This document shows, piece after piece, positions 53,731-63,721 of a stretch of 64,000 bases of DNA. Every line of letters starts with the position of its first letter. Within the stretch, counting starts at the first letter, position 1. The notes under the pieces were generated by a model. It worked only from the letters and a program-made list of their open reading frames with translations, did not search any database and was not told the origin of the DNA. The stretch lies in the NCBI GenBank assembly GCA_001998905.1, contig MLAA01000004.1, forward strand, positions 44,256-108,255. Reading direction: 5' to 3'. The stretch is from Rodentibacter caecimuris. Its GTDB lineage: Bacteria; Pseudomonadota; Gammaproteobacteria; Enterobacterales; Pasteurellaceae. The position numbers and the translations under genes were made by a program.

Positions 53731-53748
53731 TATTCTAAATTAATTAGA

Positions 53749-53757
53749 AAGTGCGGT
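53749..53757 (+). repeat. DNA uptake signal sequence
   Basis: After nrdD; with the copy at 53961 it forms a widely spaced inverted pair. Confidence 0.9.
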
Positions 53758-53960
53758 CGATTTTGGCTTTATATTGAGATTATATAATCGTTGAATAAGA
53801 TTCAAATAATACTCAAAGGTAGGAAACCTACGTTAAAACCCCAAAATAAAATAAATTCATCATACTAAATGATGAATGTAGACACTGCCCCCTAATATTC
53901 AAGGGTTATTTAATCTTCGCAAAAATATTACGGTATCCCTTTAAATTGATTAGAAATTTG

Positions 53961-53969
53961 ACCGCACTT
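53961..53969 (-). repeat. DNA uptake signal sequence
   Basis: Just ahead of the nrdG ribosome site. Confidence 0.9.
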
Positions 53970-53987
53970 TACCAAAAGGATACAGAA

Positions 53988-54458
53988 TTGAACTACTTAC
54001 AATATTATCCCGTCGATGTTGTCAATGGAGAAGGTACACGTTGCACACTTTTTGTGAGCGGTTGTACCCATGCCTGCAAAGGTTGTTATAACCAAAAAAG
54101 CTGGTCATTTCGATCCGGCTTACCTTTTGATCAAACAATGCAGGATCAAATCATTCGAGATCTACAAGATACCCGTATTAAACGACAAGGACTTAGTTTA
54201 TCTGGTGGCGATCCATTACATCCGAATAATGTTGAAGCTCTGCTACCCTTTGTTCAACGAGTAAAAGAAGAGTGCCCAGATAAAGATATTTGGTTATGGA
54301 CAGGCTATACACTTGGCGAATTAAACGAAATACAACGTCAAATGCTACCTTACATTGATGTGTTAGTTGACGGAAAATTTGAGCAAGAAAACGCCGATCC
54401 GGCTTTAATTTGGCGAGGCTCGGCGAATCAGGTGATTTATAGGTTTAAAAATATTTAG
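53988..54458 (+). CDS. nrdG: anaerobic ribonucleotide reductase activating protein
   Basis: 156-aa radical-SAM enzyme that installs the glycyl radical on NrdD. The 4Fe-4S motif CxxxCxxC is at Cys26, Cys30, Cys33 (SGCTHACKGCYN), same positions as in E. coli. The start is the unusual TTG at 53988 with AAAGGA 7 nt upstream, giving MNYLQYYPVDVVNGEG; an upstream in-frame TTG at 53946 would put an uptake sequence into the protein. It lies 257 bp after nrdD with two uptake sequences between. Confidence 0.94.
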   Translation: MNYLQYYPVDVVNGEGTRCTLFVSGCTHACKGCYNQKSWSFRSGLPFDQTMQDQIIRDLQDTRIKRQGLSLSGGDPLHPNNVEALLPFVQRVKEECPDKDIWLWTGYTLGELNEIQRQMLPYIDVLVDGKFEQENADPALIWRGSANQVIYRFKNI

Positions 54459-54475
54459 GCTGAAATAATTTTCAC

Positions 54476-54844
54476 CTAATAAATCTCTCTATTTTTTAAA
54501 GAATTCAAAAAGTGCTTTATGTAGTATTCAATATCATCTTGATTGTAACCAAGTAATTTACCTATTTCTCTTTCTAAATTAGGATCAAATTTACCAAAAC
54601 TTTGCCGTAGTATTGAGGCTAACCTTTCTGCCTTTGCTATATTTTCCGCTCTATAAATTAAATAATAGCTAAAATCACCTAGTTTGCTTTTTAGCTTTAT
54701 TTCTTTCTGCTCAAAAGTCTTATTCTCTAAATAAGGGAAAAAATGCACAGGTACTTCAGCATCAGTGTAAAATAAAGCAATCTCTTTTTGATGATTTAGC
54801 ATCAACTCTAATTCTTTTCCCTCATGAGGTCCAAGCACACCCAT
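54476..54844 (-). CDS. unnamed small protein, chromosomal paralogue of the island gene at 33171-33551
   Basis: 122 aa, no signal peptide or membrane segment. Start MGVLGPHEGKELELMLNHQKEIALFYTD is conserved with the island copy; central ENKTFEQKEIKL and the late LEREIGKLLGYNQDDIEYYIKHFLNSL (helical) are the other shared blocks. I do not recognise a characterised family. It follows yjjV by 9 bp on the same strand, so it is probably cotranscribed. A DNA- or nucleoid-related role is only a guess. Confidence 0.8.
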   Translation of the reverse strand: MGVLGPHEGKELELMLNHQKEIALFYTDAEVPVHFFPYLENKTFEQKEIKLKSKLGDFSYYLIYRAENIAKAERLASILRQSFGKFDPNLEREIGKLLGYNQDDIEYYIKHFLNSLKNREIY

Positions 54845-54853
54845 AATTCTATT

Positions 54854-55645
54854 TTATCCCCCAAATAATTCATCACTATTGCCCCAAATAATTTCTGTGA
54901 TTCTATCCGATGATTCTTCTCGTAATTCACACAGTGAACCAAAAATATTGGCTATCCTCTCCGGGCAATTAGACCGCCCCTGAAAACCAAATACCGGCAT
55001 ATCCGGGGAATCTGTTTCCAACACTAAACTTTCTAATGGTAATTTAGCGATAGCTTGTCGGGTTTTATTCGCCCGTTGATAAGTAATCGTACCGCCCACT
55101 CCAATTTTATAACCGAGATCAACAAATCGTTTAGCTTGATCATAACTGCCAGCGAAACCATGTACCACGCCACGTTTAGGCAATGAAATACGTTTTAAAA
55201 AACTAAACACTTGATCGTGAGATTTTCGGCTGTGGATATTCACGGGTAACGCAAATTGCTTTGCAAGATAAAGCTGACTTTCAAAAAAATGACATTGTTT
55301 TTGCCAAATCTCGCCTGCCAATAAATCTGGAATCGCCCGCTCAAGACCAATTTCTGCCACTGCCGTACCATTTTTATTACGGTTAGCTAACGCGTGTTCT
55401 AAAACCGATAAATCATCTTCCGAATGTTCTTTAATATAAAGTGGGTGCAAACCTAACCCATAATATAAATTTTTCGGATAAAGTGCGGTCATTTTTTGGA
55501 TTGTTTCGAAATCTCTTGCAAGTACTGCCACAATCAATATTTTTTCAACACCTACGTTTCGAGCTTTTTCGATTATCTGTGGTAAAGGTTCATTACTTAT
55601 TCGTTGCAAATAATCTAAATGAGTATGGGTATCAAAAAATGCCAT
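54854..55645 (-). CDS. yjjV: TatD-family metal-dependent hydrolase YjjV
   Basis: 263 aa amidohydrolase-fold phosphoesterase/DNase. Metal ligands: THTHLDY at the start, AEIGLERA glutamate, NIHSRKSHD, VVHGFAG and ETDSPDM. GYKIGVGGTITYQRANKTRQAIAKLP closely matches E. coli YjjV and distinguishes it from TatD and YcfH. Its physiological substrate is uncertain; members show 3'-5' exonuclease or deoxyribonucleoside-related activity. An uptake sequence is at 55481-55489. Confidence 0.9.
   Translation of the reverse strand: MAFFDTHTHLDYLQRISNEPLPQIIEKARNVGVEKILIVAVLARDFETIQKMTALYPKNLYYGLGLHPLYIKEHSEDDLSVLEHALANRNKNGTAVAEIGLERAIPDLLAGEIWQKQCHFFESQLYLAKQFALPVNIHSRKSHDQVFSFLKRISLPKRGVVHGFAGSYDQAKRFVDLGYKIGVGGTITYQRANKTRQAIAKLPLESLVLETDSPDMPVFGFQGRSNCPERIANIFGSLCELREESSDRITEIIWGNSDELFGG
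55481..55489 (+). repeat. DNA uptake signal sequence
   Basis: Inside yjjV. Confidence 0.9.
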
Positions 55646-55685
55646 AATGAATTAAATAATCTTAAAATATCAGTAACTAAAATGT

Positions 55686-55713
55686 AAAAACCTGAGGAAA
55701 GCCTCAGGTTTTT
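55686..55713 (-). terminator. Rho-independent terminator after ppiB
   Basis: AAAAACCTGAGG/CCTCAGGTTTTT with an AAAG loop, symmetric A and T runs; works on the minus strand for ppiB. Confidence 0.88.
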
Positions 55714-55715
55714 AA

Positions 55716-56225
55716 TTATTCTACAGTAACGGAATTAATGACGACATCTTCTGTCGGTACATCTTGATGAAAACCTTTATTACCAGTTTTCACTTTTTTG
55801 ATTTTATCCACGACATCCATACCGTCCACTACTTCGCCGAACACGGCATAACCCCATTCTTGTACAACAGTTTTGCCAAACATTTCTTTAGCACGATAAT
55901 CCAAAAACGTATTATCTGACACATTAATAAAAAATTGTGCCGTTGCAGAATGCGGATCAGACGTACGAGCCATTGCAATACTACCACGTTTATTGCTCAA
56001 TCCGTTTGCAGCTTCATTTTGGATAGGGGCATTGGTATTTTTCTCTTTCATTCCACTTTCCATTCCGCCCCCTTGGATCATAAATCCGTCAATAACACGG
56101 TGGAAAATTGTGTTATGATAAAAACCGTTTTTACAATAATTTAAGAAATTTTCTACTGTGATTGGCGCTTTTTCCGAATTCAAAGCGATTTTAATATCAC
56201 CGAAATTAGTATGTAAGATAACCAT
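55716..56225 (-). CDS. ppiB: peptidyl-prolyl cis-trans isomerase B (cyclophilin)
   Basis: 169 aa cytoplasmic cyclophilin without a signal peptide. Catalytic region [15 protein letters not shown] (Arg of the FHRVI motif), [31 protein letters not shown] start at ATG 56225 (AGGA 9 nt upstream, [13 protein letters not shown] as in E. coli PpiB); the frame extends up to 56276 with no support. Divergent from cysS. Confidence 0.95.
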   Translation of the reverse strand: MVILHTNFGDIKIALNSEKAPITVENFLNYCKNGFYHNTIFHRVIDGFMIQGGGMESGMKEKNTNAPIQNEAANGLSNKRGSIAMARTSDPHSATAQFFINVSDNTFLDYRAKEMFGKTVVQEWGYAVFGEVVDGMDVVDKIKKVKTGNKGFHQDVPTEDVVINSVTVE

Positions 56226-56330
56226 TTTAATTTTCCTATAAAATTTAAAGGGCTGTATTATTCCATAAATACGCAATAAGTGCTATAAAAGTGCAGTCAG
56301 TTTTAACCACAAATTCAACCCGAGAAAAAA

Positions 56331-57710
56331 ATGCTAAAAATTTTTAACACCCTAACTCGAGAAAAAGAAATTTTTAAACCTATTCAAAATAATCAAGTCG
56401 GTATGTACGTTTGTGGGGTTACCGTTTATGATTTATGTCATATTGGTCATGGGCGGACCTTTGTTTGCTTTGATGTTATTTCCCGCTATTTACGCTACTC
56501 TGGCTATGAATTGACTTATGTTCGAAATATTACGGATGTCGATGATAAAATCATCAAACGGGCATTAGAAAATCAAGAAACCTGCGATCAATTAGTCGAT
56601 CGTATGGTTGTAGAAATGTATAAAGATTTTGACGCATTGAATATTTTACGTCCGGATTTTGAACCTCGCGCTACTCACCACATTACGGAAATCATTGAAT
56701 TAGTAGAAAAATTAATTCAACGTGGACACGCCTATATAGCCCCAAATGGTGATGTCATGTTTGATGTAGAAAGCTTTAAACAATATGGGAAATTATCTCG
56801 CCAAGATCTCAGCCAATTACAAGCTGGTGCAAGAGTAGAAATTTCCGAAATCAAAAAAAATCCAATGGATTTTGTACTATGGAAAATGTCAAAGCCAAAT
56901 GAGCCGAGTTGGCAATCTCCATGGGGTTCAGGTCGTCCCGGTTGGCATATCGAATGTTCCGCAATGAATAATAAACAATTAGGAAACCATTTTGATATTC
57001 ATGGTGGAGGCTCTGATCTAATGTTCCCACACCACGAAAATGAAATCGCCCAATCTTGTTGTGCGCACAATAGTAAATATGTTAATTACTGGATTCATTC
57101 CGGAATGATTATGGTAGATAAAGAAAAAATGTCGAAATCACTCGGTAATTTCTTTACGATTCGTGATGTCCTCAATCATTATGATGCTGAGAGCGTACGC
57201 TACTTCTTATTATCCGCCCATTATCGTAGCCAGCTGAATTATAGTGAAGAAAACCTAAATTTAGCCCATGGAGCATTAGAACGCTTATATACAGCCCTAC
57301 GTGGCACAGATGAAAATGCAGTTGCTTTTGGCGGGGAAAAGTTCGTTACAGAATTTCGAGAGGCGATGGACGATGATTTCAACACGCCTAACGCTATTTC
57401 TGTTTTATTTGAAATGGCTAGAGAAATCAATAGATTAAAATCAGAAAATCAAGAATTAGCCAACGGCTTAGCGGCTCGTTTGCGAGAGTTAGCAAATATT
57501 CTCGGTCTACTTGAACAAGATCCGGCACAATTTTTACAAGCAGGTTCTAACCATGAAGAAATTGCTAAAATAGAAAATTTGATTAAACAACGCAATGATG
57601 CAAGAGCGACTAAAGATTGGAGCCGTGCTGACGCAGCCCGCAACGAACTCAATTCTATGGGCATTATTTTGGAAGACGGACCAAACGGCACAACCTGGCG
57701 TAAACAATAA
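56331..57710 (+). CDS. cysS: cysteinyl-tRNA synthetase
   Basis: 459-aa class I synthetase. HIGH motif in [10 protein letters not shown], the zinc cysteine in [18 protein letters not shown] with two further zinc ligands in [11 protein letters not shown], and KMSKSLGN. C-terminal DALR-type helical domain with [25 protein letters not shown]. Full length and single-gene. Confidence 0.97.
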   Translation: MLKIFNTLTREKEIFKPIQNNQVGMYVCGVTVYDLCHIGHGRTFVCFDVISRYLRYSGYELTYVRNITDVDDKIIKRALENQETCDQLVDRMVVEMYKDFDALNILRPDFEPRATHHITEIIELVEKLIQRGHAYIAPNGDVMFDVESFKQYGKLSRQDLSQLQAGARVEISEIKKNPMDFVLWKMSKPNEPSWQSPWGSGRPGWHIECSAMNNKQLGNHFDIHGGGSDLMFPHHENEIAQSCCAHNSKYVNYWIHSGMIMVDKEKMSKSLGNFFTIRDVLNHYDAESVRYFLLSAHYRSQLNYSEENLNLAHGALERLYTALRGTDENAVAFGGEKFVTEFREAMDDDFNTPNAISVLFEMAREINRLKSENQELANGLAARLRELANILGLLEQDPAQFLQAGSNHEEIAKIENLIKQRNDARATKDWSRADAARNELNSMGIILEDGPNGTTWRKQ

Positions 57711-57785
57711 TCTTTTCAGACACATAATCCCAGACTAAAGATAAGAACTTTATACTACCCATAAACAAAATAGAAGGAGCAAATT

Positions 57786-58187
57786 ATGCAAACTTGGACA
57801 ACGGAAGTATGGATTGCAGCAGGTATCGGTATAATTATCGGTTTAATCTTAGGTTATATTTTATGCCTACTCACCCATAGTTCTGCCAAAAAACAGGCTC
57901 AAACTCAATCGGATTTAAAACAAGCGCAAGATAAATTGAGCGAGCAACAACAACAGCTAGAAAAACATTTTGCTGAAAGTGCAGAATTATTTAAAACTCT
58001 CATAGGCGATTACCAAAAACTCTATCGCCACTATGCCGCTGCATCAAACAGTTTATTAGGTAATAAAAATAACAAAGGACTATTTACCCAACAACTGGTT
58101 ACTGCAACGGCTACTGAAAATAAAGACTTACCACCGAAAGACTATTCAGAAGAACCTTCCGGTTTATTTAATTCTACTAAAGAGTAA
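57786..58187 (+). CDS. zapG: ZapG/YhcB-type cell division protein (DUF1043)
   Basis: 133 aa. One N-terminal membrane helix (IAAGIGIIIGLILGYILCLL), then a cytoplasmic coiled coil (about 37-75) and the conserved FAESAELFKTLIGDYQKLYRHYAAASNSLL block of DUF1043. The protein helps coordinate division with envelope synthesis in enterobacteria. GAAGGAG ribosome site. In many relatives it precedes degQ/degS, as here. Confidence 0.92.
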   Translation: MQTWTTEVWIAAGIGIIIGLILGYILCLLTHSSAKKQAQTQSDLKQAQDKLSEQQQQLEKHFAESAELFKTLIGDYQKLYRHYAAASNSLLGNKNNKGLFTQQLVTATATENKDLPPKDYSEEPSGLFNSTKE

Positions 58188-58249
58188 AAATATGCTCAAA
58201 AACGTCTGCGTTTTATTACATTTGCATAAAATGTTATTTCAGACAATAT

Positions 58250-58331
58250 AGGACAACTATACCAGTATCAAAAATCATAATTTGTTGGCATTACTTCAAT
58301 AATTTTATATAAAGATCAATATAGTTGTCCT
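58250..58331. repeat. 12-bp perfect inverted repeat
   Basis: Arms at 58250-58261 and 58320-58331 with a 58-nt AT-rich loop. Possible paired operator or long RNA stem upstream of degQ; no T run follows. Confidence 0.6.
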
Positions 58332-58394
58332 TACCTTCATCATTGTTTACCCTGTATATATTTTAGACACATAACCAAAATATCTGCCAAAACG

Positions 58395-58403
58395 ACCGCA
58401 CTT
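58395..58403 (-). repeat. DNA uptake signal sequence
   Basis: zapG-degQ gap. Confidence 0.9.
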
Positions 58404-58504
58404 TTTCTTTCGCCACTTGTTTTTCCGAACATTTCCCCCATTTTTTTGTCTGAACAGGCATTAACTCAGTCTTACTTTATTTTAACCACTATCGGGAGAA
58501 TTCA

Positions 58505-59899
58505 ATGAAAATGAAAAAAACGAATTTTATGTTAAGCGGTATTATGCTCGGATTAGCTGTTTTAGGTGTAAGTGTACAGACCCAAGCAAGTTTACCTACT
58601 TATATGATAGAACAACAAAGCCTGGCGCCTATGTTAGAAAAAGTACAGCCTGCCGTTGTTACGCTTTCTGTAGAAGGTAAAACAAAATCACGCAATTCTC
58701 GCTCCGCGCTACCTGATGATTTACCGGAAGAATTTAGATTTTTCTTTGGTGATCAATTCGGTCCTAGCAACCGTGGTATCTCCCGCAATTTTCGAGGATT
58801 AGGTTCAGGTGTGATTATCAATGCGGAAAAAGGATATGTATTAACCAATTATCATGTAGTCAATGATGCGGATAAGATTACAGTTACATTACAAGATGGG
58901 CGGGAATTCCAAGCAAAACTATTAGGTAAAGACGAACAATCTGATATTGCATTAATTCAAATAGAAAAACCAAGTAAATTAACTGAAATAAAAATGGCGG
59001 ACTCCGATAAACTTCGAGTTGGTGATTTTACCGTTGCTATTGGTAATCCATTCGGCTTAGGACAAACTGTTACCTCTGGGATTGTCTCTGCCTTAGGACG
59101 CTCAACAGGTTCTGATAGCGGTGCTTATGAAAACTACATTCAAACTGATGCAGCCGTCAACCGTGGAAATTCGGGAGGTGCATTACTCAATTTACAAGGC
59201 GAGCTAATCGGTATTAATACGGCTATTATTTCGCCAAGCGGAGGGAATGCAGGTATTGCATTTGCAATTCCAAGTAATCAAGCTAATAATTTAGTACAAC
59301 AAATTATCGAATTCGGTGAAGTTCGCCGGGGATTACTCGGTATTAAAGGTGGCGAATTAAATGCAGATTTAGCTAAAGTCTTTAATGTGAATACACAACA
59401 AGGCGCCTTTATTAGCGAAGTATTACCTCAGTCTGCCGCAGAAAAAGCAGGCTTAAAAGCCGGTGATATCATTACGGCAATGAACGGTCAAAAAGTCTCT
59501 AGTTTTGCTGAACTAAGGGCCAAAATTGCGACTTCTGGAAGTGGTAAAGAAATCGAATTAACCTATTTACGTGATGAAAAATCCCATACTGTCAAAGTTA
59601 CATTACAATCGGATAAAGAAACAACAACGGCAAATAAAATTGATGACTTACCAGCATTAGACGGAGCGGAATTAAAAAATTACAATTCGAAAGGAATTAA
59701 AGGCGTAGAAATTACTAAAGTCAGCCCTAATTCAATGGCCGCTCAACGCGGATTGCAATCTGGTGATATTATTATTGGAGTAAACCGTCATCTTATAGAA
59801 AATACCAGCGACTTAAATAAGATCTTAGCGGATAAACCCTCTGCTGTCGCACTAAATATTTTACGCGGCAAAAATAATTTCTATTTACTGGTGCAATAA
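58505..59899 (+). CDS. degQ: periplasmic serine protease DegQ/HtrA
   Basis: 464-aa envelope protease and chaperone. Signal peptide ends near QTQA (about residue 28). Catalytic triad His117 (TNYHVV), Asp147 (QSDIALIQ), Ser223 (RGNSGGALL). Two PDZ domains: about 265-355 (RGLLGIKGGEL, QSAAEKAGLKAGDIIT) and 375-464 (KGIKGVEITKVSPNSMAAQRGLQSGDII). The short LA loop is nearer DegQ than DegP. Family practice in Pasteurellaceae calls it DegQ or HtrA. Confidence 0.94.
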   Translation: MKMKKTNFMLSGIMLGLAVLGVSVQTQASLPTYMIEQQSLAPMLEKVQPAVVTLSVEGKTKSRNSRSALPDDLPEEFRFFFGDQFGPSNRGISRNFRGLGSGVIINAEKGYVLTNYHVVNDADKITVTLQDGREFQAKLLGKDEQSDIALIQIEKPSKLTEIKMADSDKLRVGDFTVAIGNPFGLGQTVTSGIVSALGRSTGSDSGAYENYIQTDAAVNRGNSGGALLNLQGELIGINTAIISPSGGNAGIAFAIPSNQANNLVQQIIEFGEVRRGLLGIKGGELNADLAKVFNVNTQQGAFISEVLPQSAAEKAGLKAGDIITAMNGQKVSSFAELRAKIATSGSGKEIELTYLRDEKSHTVKVTLQSDKETTTANKIDDLPALDGAELKNYNSKGIKGVEITKVSPNSMAAQRGLQSGDIIIGVNRHLIENTSDLNKILADKPSAVALNILRGKNNFYLLVQ

Positions 59900-59909
59900 T
59901 TAAAAAAAA

Positions 59910-59940
59910 CGGGGAATAAATTATTTTTATTCCCCGCTTT
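59910..59940. terminator. bidirectional terminator between degQ and rng
   Basis: Perfect 11-bp stem CGGGGAATAAA/TTTATTCCCCG, loop TTATT, A run before and T-rich after. Confidence 0.88.
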
Positions 59941-59953
59941 CTTTGTTCAAATT

Positions 59954-61429
59954 TTACATCACAACGACATCAAACTGCTCTTGTGTATAAAATACTTCCG
60001 TTTTAACTTGCACTTGTTTCCCAATAAATAATTCCACTTCCGCCAATACACCGTGCGACTCTTCATTAATTAGATATTCTGAGACCGCTGGCGAAGCATA
60101 CACGACAAACTGTTCGGTTGAAAATAGGTGATATACTCGAACGATTTCACGCATAATCTCATAACAAACAGTTTCTACTGTTTTCACTCTAGCCCGTCCA
60201 TGGCAAGTCGGGCAATCGCCGCATAAAATGTGTTCAAGGCTTTCTCTCGTCCGTTTTCTTGTCATTTCAACCAATCCTAACTGAGTAAAACCATTCACAT
60301 TCGTTTTAGCCCTATCCTTAGCTAAGGATTCACGCAAAGACTCTAAAACTCGCTCTTGATGTTCAACAGATTTCATATCAATAAAATCAATAATAATAAT
60401 ACCGCCTAAGTTACGCAACTGTAACTGTTGAGCAATCGCTTTAGTTGCTTCAATATTGGTATTAAAGATAGTTTCTTCTAAATCTCGGCGACCGACAAAA
60501 GCGCCGGTATTAATATCAATAGTTGTCATTGCTTCAGTTTGTTCAATAATTAAATAGCCACCAGATTTTAAATTAACCCTTTTATTTAATGCACTCTGAA
60601 TCCCATTTTCAACGCCGTACACATCAAAAAGTGGTAAATGCCCTGAATAAAGCACTAATTTATCAGTTAAATCAGGTAAAAATTCATCAGTAAATTCCTT
60701 TACTTCAGAAAACGTTAATTTGGAATCAATATGAATTTTTTCTAAATCAGCCCCAATAAAATCTCGTAAAATTCGCTGAGGCAAAACTGGTTCGCCATAA
60801 ATTTTCGAGCGAGATGGGTATTTTGTTTTGCGATCCATCACTTTACGCCATAAACGTTTTAAAAATTCCGCATCTTGACGTAATTCATATTCAGAAGCCC
60901 CTTCTGTCGCCGTTCTAATAATAAATCCCCCTAACTCATCACAAAACGGTTCAACTAAGGCTTTTAAACGTTCACGTTCTTCCTCACTTTCTATACGTTG
61001 AGAAACGCCGACATGATTATTTTCTGGCATAAATACCAAATAGCGCGAAGGAAGAGTAATGTCTGTCGTCAAACGTGCCCCCTTCGTCCCTAATGGATCT
61101 TTAACTACCTGAACGATAATATCTTGCCCTTCACGCACCAACTCCGAAATACTTTTTGCTTGGAATTGCTTTTGCTCATTTTCACCCACACATTCCGTAT
61201 GAGAGACAATATCCGAAGCGTGTAAAAACGCTGCTTTTTCTAACCCAATATCTACAAATGCAGACTGCATTCCCGGTAATACGCGAGTTACCCGCCCTTT
61301 GTAAATATTACCGACAATTCCTCGTTTAGCTTGCCGTTCAATATGCACTTCCTTCAGTACACCCAATTCGACTAAGGCAATTCGGGTTTCATAAGGAGTA
61401 ACGTTCATTAATAGTTCAACGGAATTCAT
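59954..61429 (-). CDS. rng: ribonuclease G
   Basis: 491-aa endoribonuclease of the RNase E/G family. It matures the 5' end of 16S rRNA and decays mRNAs. S1 domain with GIVGNIYKGRVTRVLPGMQSAFVDIGLEKAAFLHASDI, catalytic aspartates in TTIDINTGAFVG and IIIIDFIDMKS, Zn-link CGDCPTCHGRA. I start at ATG 61429, giving MNSVELLMNVTPYETRIALVE as in E. coli; the open frame goes on to a TTG at 61447. Confidence 0.96.
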   Translation of the reverse strand: MNSVELLMNVTPYETRIALVELGVLKEVHIERQAKRGIVGNIYKGRVTRVLPGMQSAFVDIGLEKAAFLHASDIVSHTECVGENEQKQFQAKSISELVREGQDIIVQVVKDPLGTKGARLTTDITLPSRYLVFMPENNHVGVSQRIESEEERERLKALVEPFCDELGGFIIRTATEGASEYELRQDAEFLKRLWRKVMDRKTKYPSRSKIYGEPVLPQRILRDFIGADLEKIHIDSKLTFSEVKEFTDEFLPDLTDKLVLYSGHLPLFDVYGVENGIQSALNKRVNLKSGGYLIIEQTEAMTTIDINTGAFVGRRDLEETIFNTNIEATKAIAQQLQLRNLGGIIIIDFIDMKSVEHQERVLESLRESLAKDRAKTNVNGFTQLGLVEMTRKRTRESLEHILCGDCPTCHGRARVKTVETVCYEIMREIVRVYHLFSTEQFVVYASPAVSEYLINEESHGVLAEVELFIGKQVQVKTEVFYTQEQFDVVVM

Positions 61430-61566
61430 TTCATTATCTCTACTCAAAAAATTGTCGCTAGTTTAGCGAAAAGGACAATAGAATAACAGCCCTAAATCAA
61501 GTAGAATACTGCTTTCCTAAAATCCTATACTGTTATATTACAGAGCCACTGACGATAAGGTATCAA

Positions 61567-62532
61567 ATGATAGATTTCCGCCCCTTTTATCAGCAAATAG
61601 CAATAAGCTCACTCTCCCACTGGTTAGAAACCCTACCTTTACAGCTAAAACAGTGGGAAAGTCAGACGCATGGCGACTACGCAAAATGGGCAAAAATTAT
61701 TGATTTTTTACCAACTCTACAAGCCGATATCATCGATTTAAAAAATGCAGTGAAATCTGACCGCACTTTGCCACTGTCTGAAGGTGAGCAACAACGAATC
61801 ATCTATCATTTAAAACAACTAATGCCTTGGCGAAAAGGACCTTATCATTTATTTGGTATTCATATCGATTGTGAATGGCGCTCGGATTTTAAATGGGATC
61901 GTTTGCTTCCTCACCTTTCTCCATTAAAAGATCGGACAATTTTAGATGTAGGCTGCGGCAGTGGCTATCACATGTGGAGAATGGTCGGTGAAGGAGCGAA
62001 AACAGTTGTCGGTATAGATCCAACAGAACTTTTTTTATGCCAATTCGAAGCCGTTCGCAAGCTATTAAATAACGATCGTCGGGCAAATTTAATTCCTCTT
62101 GGTATTGAACAAATGCAGCCCCTTGCAGCCTTTGACACAGTATTTTCTATGGGAGTTCTTTATCACCGTAAATCCCCGTTAGATCATCTTACACAATTAA
62201 AGAACCAATTAGTCAAAGGCGGCGAGCTAGTTCTGGAAACTCTCGTTATTGAGGGGAGTATCAATGAAATTTTAGTACCGACAGAACGCTATGCCAAAAT
62301 GAAAAACGTTTACTTTATTCCTTCCGTAGCCGCCTTAATAAATTGGTTGGAAAAAACGGGTTTCCATAATATTCATTGTGTGGATATTGCAGCAACAACA
62401 TTAGAAGAGCAACGGAAAACCCAATGGCTTGAAAACGAAAGTCTGATCGATTTCCTTGATCCAACCAATCATAGTAAAACGATTGAAGGCTATCCTGCGC
62501 CGAAACGAGCCGTAATTATTGCTAATAAATAA
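61567..62532 (+). CDS. cmoB: tRNA U34 carboxymethyltransferase CmoB
   Basis: 321 aa. It transfers the carboxymethyl group of carboxy-SAM to 5-hydroxyuridine-34, giving cmo5U in wobble-reading tRNAs. SAM-fold motif [15 protein letters not shown], with [26 protein letters not shown] ahead of it and [18 protein letters not shown] after. Complete. An uptake sequence lies in the gene at 61760-61768. Its partner cmoA is not in the window. Confidence 0.96.
   Translation: MIDFRPFYQQIAISSLSHWLETLPLQLKQWESQTHGDYAKWAKIIDFLPTLQADIIDLKNAVKSDRTLPLSEGEQQRIIYHLKQLMPWRKGPYHLFGIHIDCEWRSDFKWDRLLPHLSPLKDRTILDVGCGSGYHMWRMVGEGAKTVVGIDPTELFLCQFEAVRKLLNNDRRANLIPLGIEQMQPLAAFDTVFSMGVLYHRKSPLDHLTQLKNQLVKGGELVLETLVIEGSINEILVPTERYAKMKNVYFIPSVAALINWLEKTGFHNIHCVDIAATTLEEQRKTQWLENESLIDFLDPTNHSKTIEGYPAPKRAVIIANK
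61760..61768 (-). repeat. DNA uptake signal sequence
   Basis: Inside cmoB. Confidence 0.9.
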
Positions 62533-62537
62533 TTGAA

Positions 62538-62568
62538 TAAAAAAGACCTTCAGCTTATGCTAAAGGTC
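62538..62568 (-). terminator. terminator of the porin locus (minus strand)
   Basis: GACCTTTAGC/GCTGAAGGTC on the minus strand (one mismatch), followed by TTTTTTATTC; it lies 31 bp past the porin stop and just past cmoB on the other strand. Confidence 0.7.
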
Positions 62569-62598
62569 AATAATGACGAGAAGGCACGATTTAATTGT

Positions 62599-63721
62599 TT
62601 AGAAATAAATTCTTGTGCCTAAGCCAATTCGTTTTTCTTTATCAATAGTTTCTCTACTTTATTTAGTATTGAATGAGCCGCCTTCAACATAAACTAGAAC
62701 AGCATCATTGAATTTATGATCCTCCCCTAAGAACCAACCGTGGAATTTAGCATTTTCTTGATTATCTGTTTTGCCAATCCCCCATAAATATTCACCGTAA
62801 ACTTTATTAGCCTTAGTAAATTGATATTTTAAACCGAGTTCAAATTGATCCAATTTTTCAAATTTCGCTTTGCCAACCCTAAAAGTATGGTCAGAATGCC
62901 CTTTAGGAGATTTGGCACTAGCATAGTCCACCCCCAACGCAATCTCGTTATAAGAAAGCTCTACAGCTACCCCATAGCGTTTTTGCTTATATTTACCGGT
63001 TTTGAGACCATTCGATTACAACTTGCCGAGTTATCTAAACTGCGAATTACCGTGCCATCAGCCAAAATGATTGTACCATCTGAACTACGGCAATTAATTT
63101 CCTTCGTCATTATTTTAGTATCCTTCATTCTTAGCTCACCATACCCACCTTCAACTTTGAAACTGATATCACCAAATTTAGTTTCATAGAATGCCACTAG
63201 GTTAAAGCCGCGACCAACATCAGTGTGTTTACTGCCATCGGAATTAGTTTTGTTCTGATCGCCAAAAAAGTAATCAGCACCAAAGTTAAATCCGTTAAAT
63301 TTTGCAGATTTAAAATGTAAAGCTTTATTATGGGCACCAACGACTTTAACAATAGCACCTAATTCATAAGTATAATCCGCCAAACCGATATCATCACCAA
63401 GAATTAATTGACGACCAAAAGTACCAATATCTTTATGAAGAACACCACCAAAGCCATTAGGTTCTTTAGTAAAACGTCTGCCACCGCTAATGCCGTAAAT
63501 CCACCACCAATCTCTTGAAATCCACGGACACGGATACGCGAGCCTTTATCTAGAATATCAACACGCTTATCGCTATTATCATCACGGCTAATTTTATTCA
63601 GCTGTAAACCAATACGCCCGTCAATATCAATTTTGTACCGTTTTTATTATCGTAAACAACCGTAGATTGAACCGACTAGCAAAAAGGCCATAATAGCAAA
63701 TGGCTGTCAATGTTTTTTCAC
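62599..63721 (-). pseudogene. OmpP2-like general porin gene, multiply broken
   Basis: Reading across frames recovers a whole porin: signal KTLTAI, mature start VVYDNKNGTKIDIDGRIGLQ, GSRIRVRGF, DIGTFGRQLILGDDIG, GFNFGADYFFGDQNK, ELGLKYQFTKANKVYGEYLW, and the terminal Phe end RIGLGTRIYF. At least five lesions: the start reads GTG with one A missing, shifts near 63683, 63500 and 63000, and a TAA at 62659-62661 18 codons before the natural end. GGAG lies upstream of 63721. Its loss would change outer-membrane permeability unless another porin gene exists elsewhere. Confidence 0.8.

Larger units (their letters stand above)
58188..58504. other. zapG-degQ intergenic region
   Basis: 317 bp. Contains a perfect 12-bp inverted repeat AGGACAACTATA (58250-58261) and TATAGTTGTCCT (58320-58331), 58 nt apart, and an uptake sequence at 58395-58403. 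Promoter for degQ not pinpointed. Confidence 0.6.
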
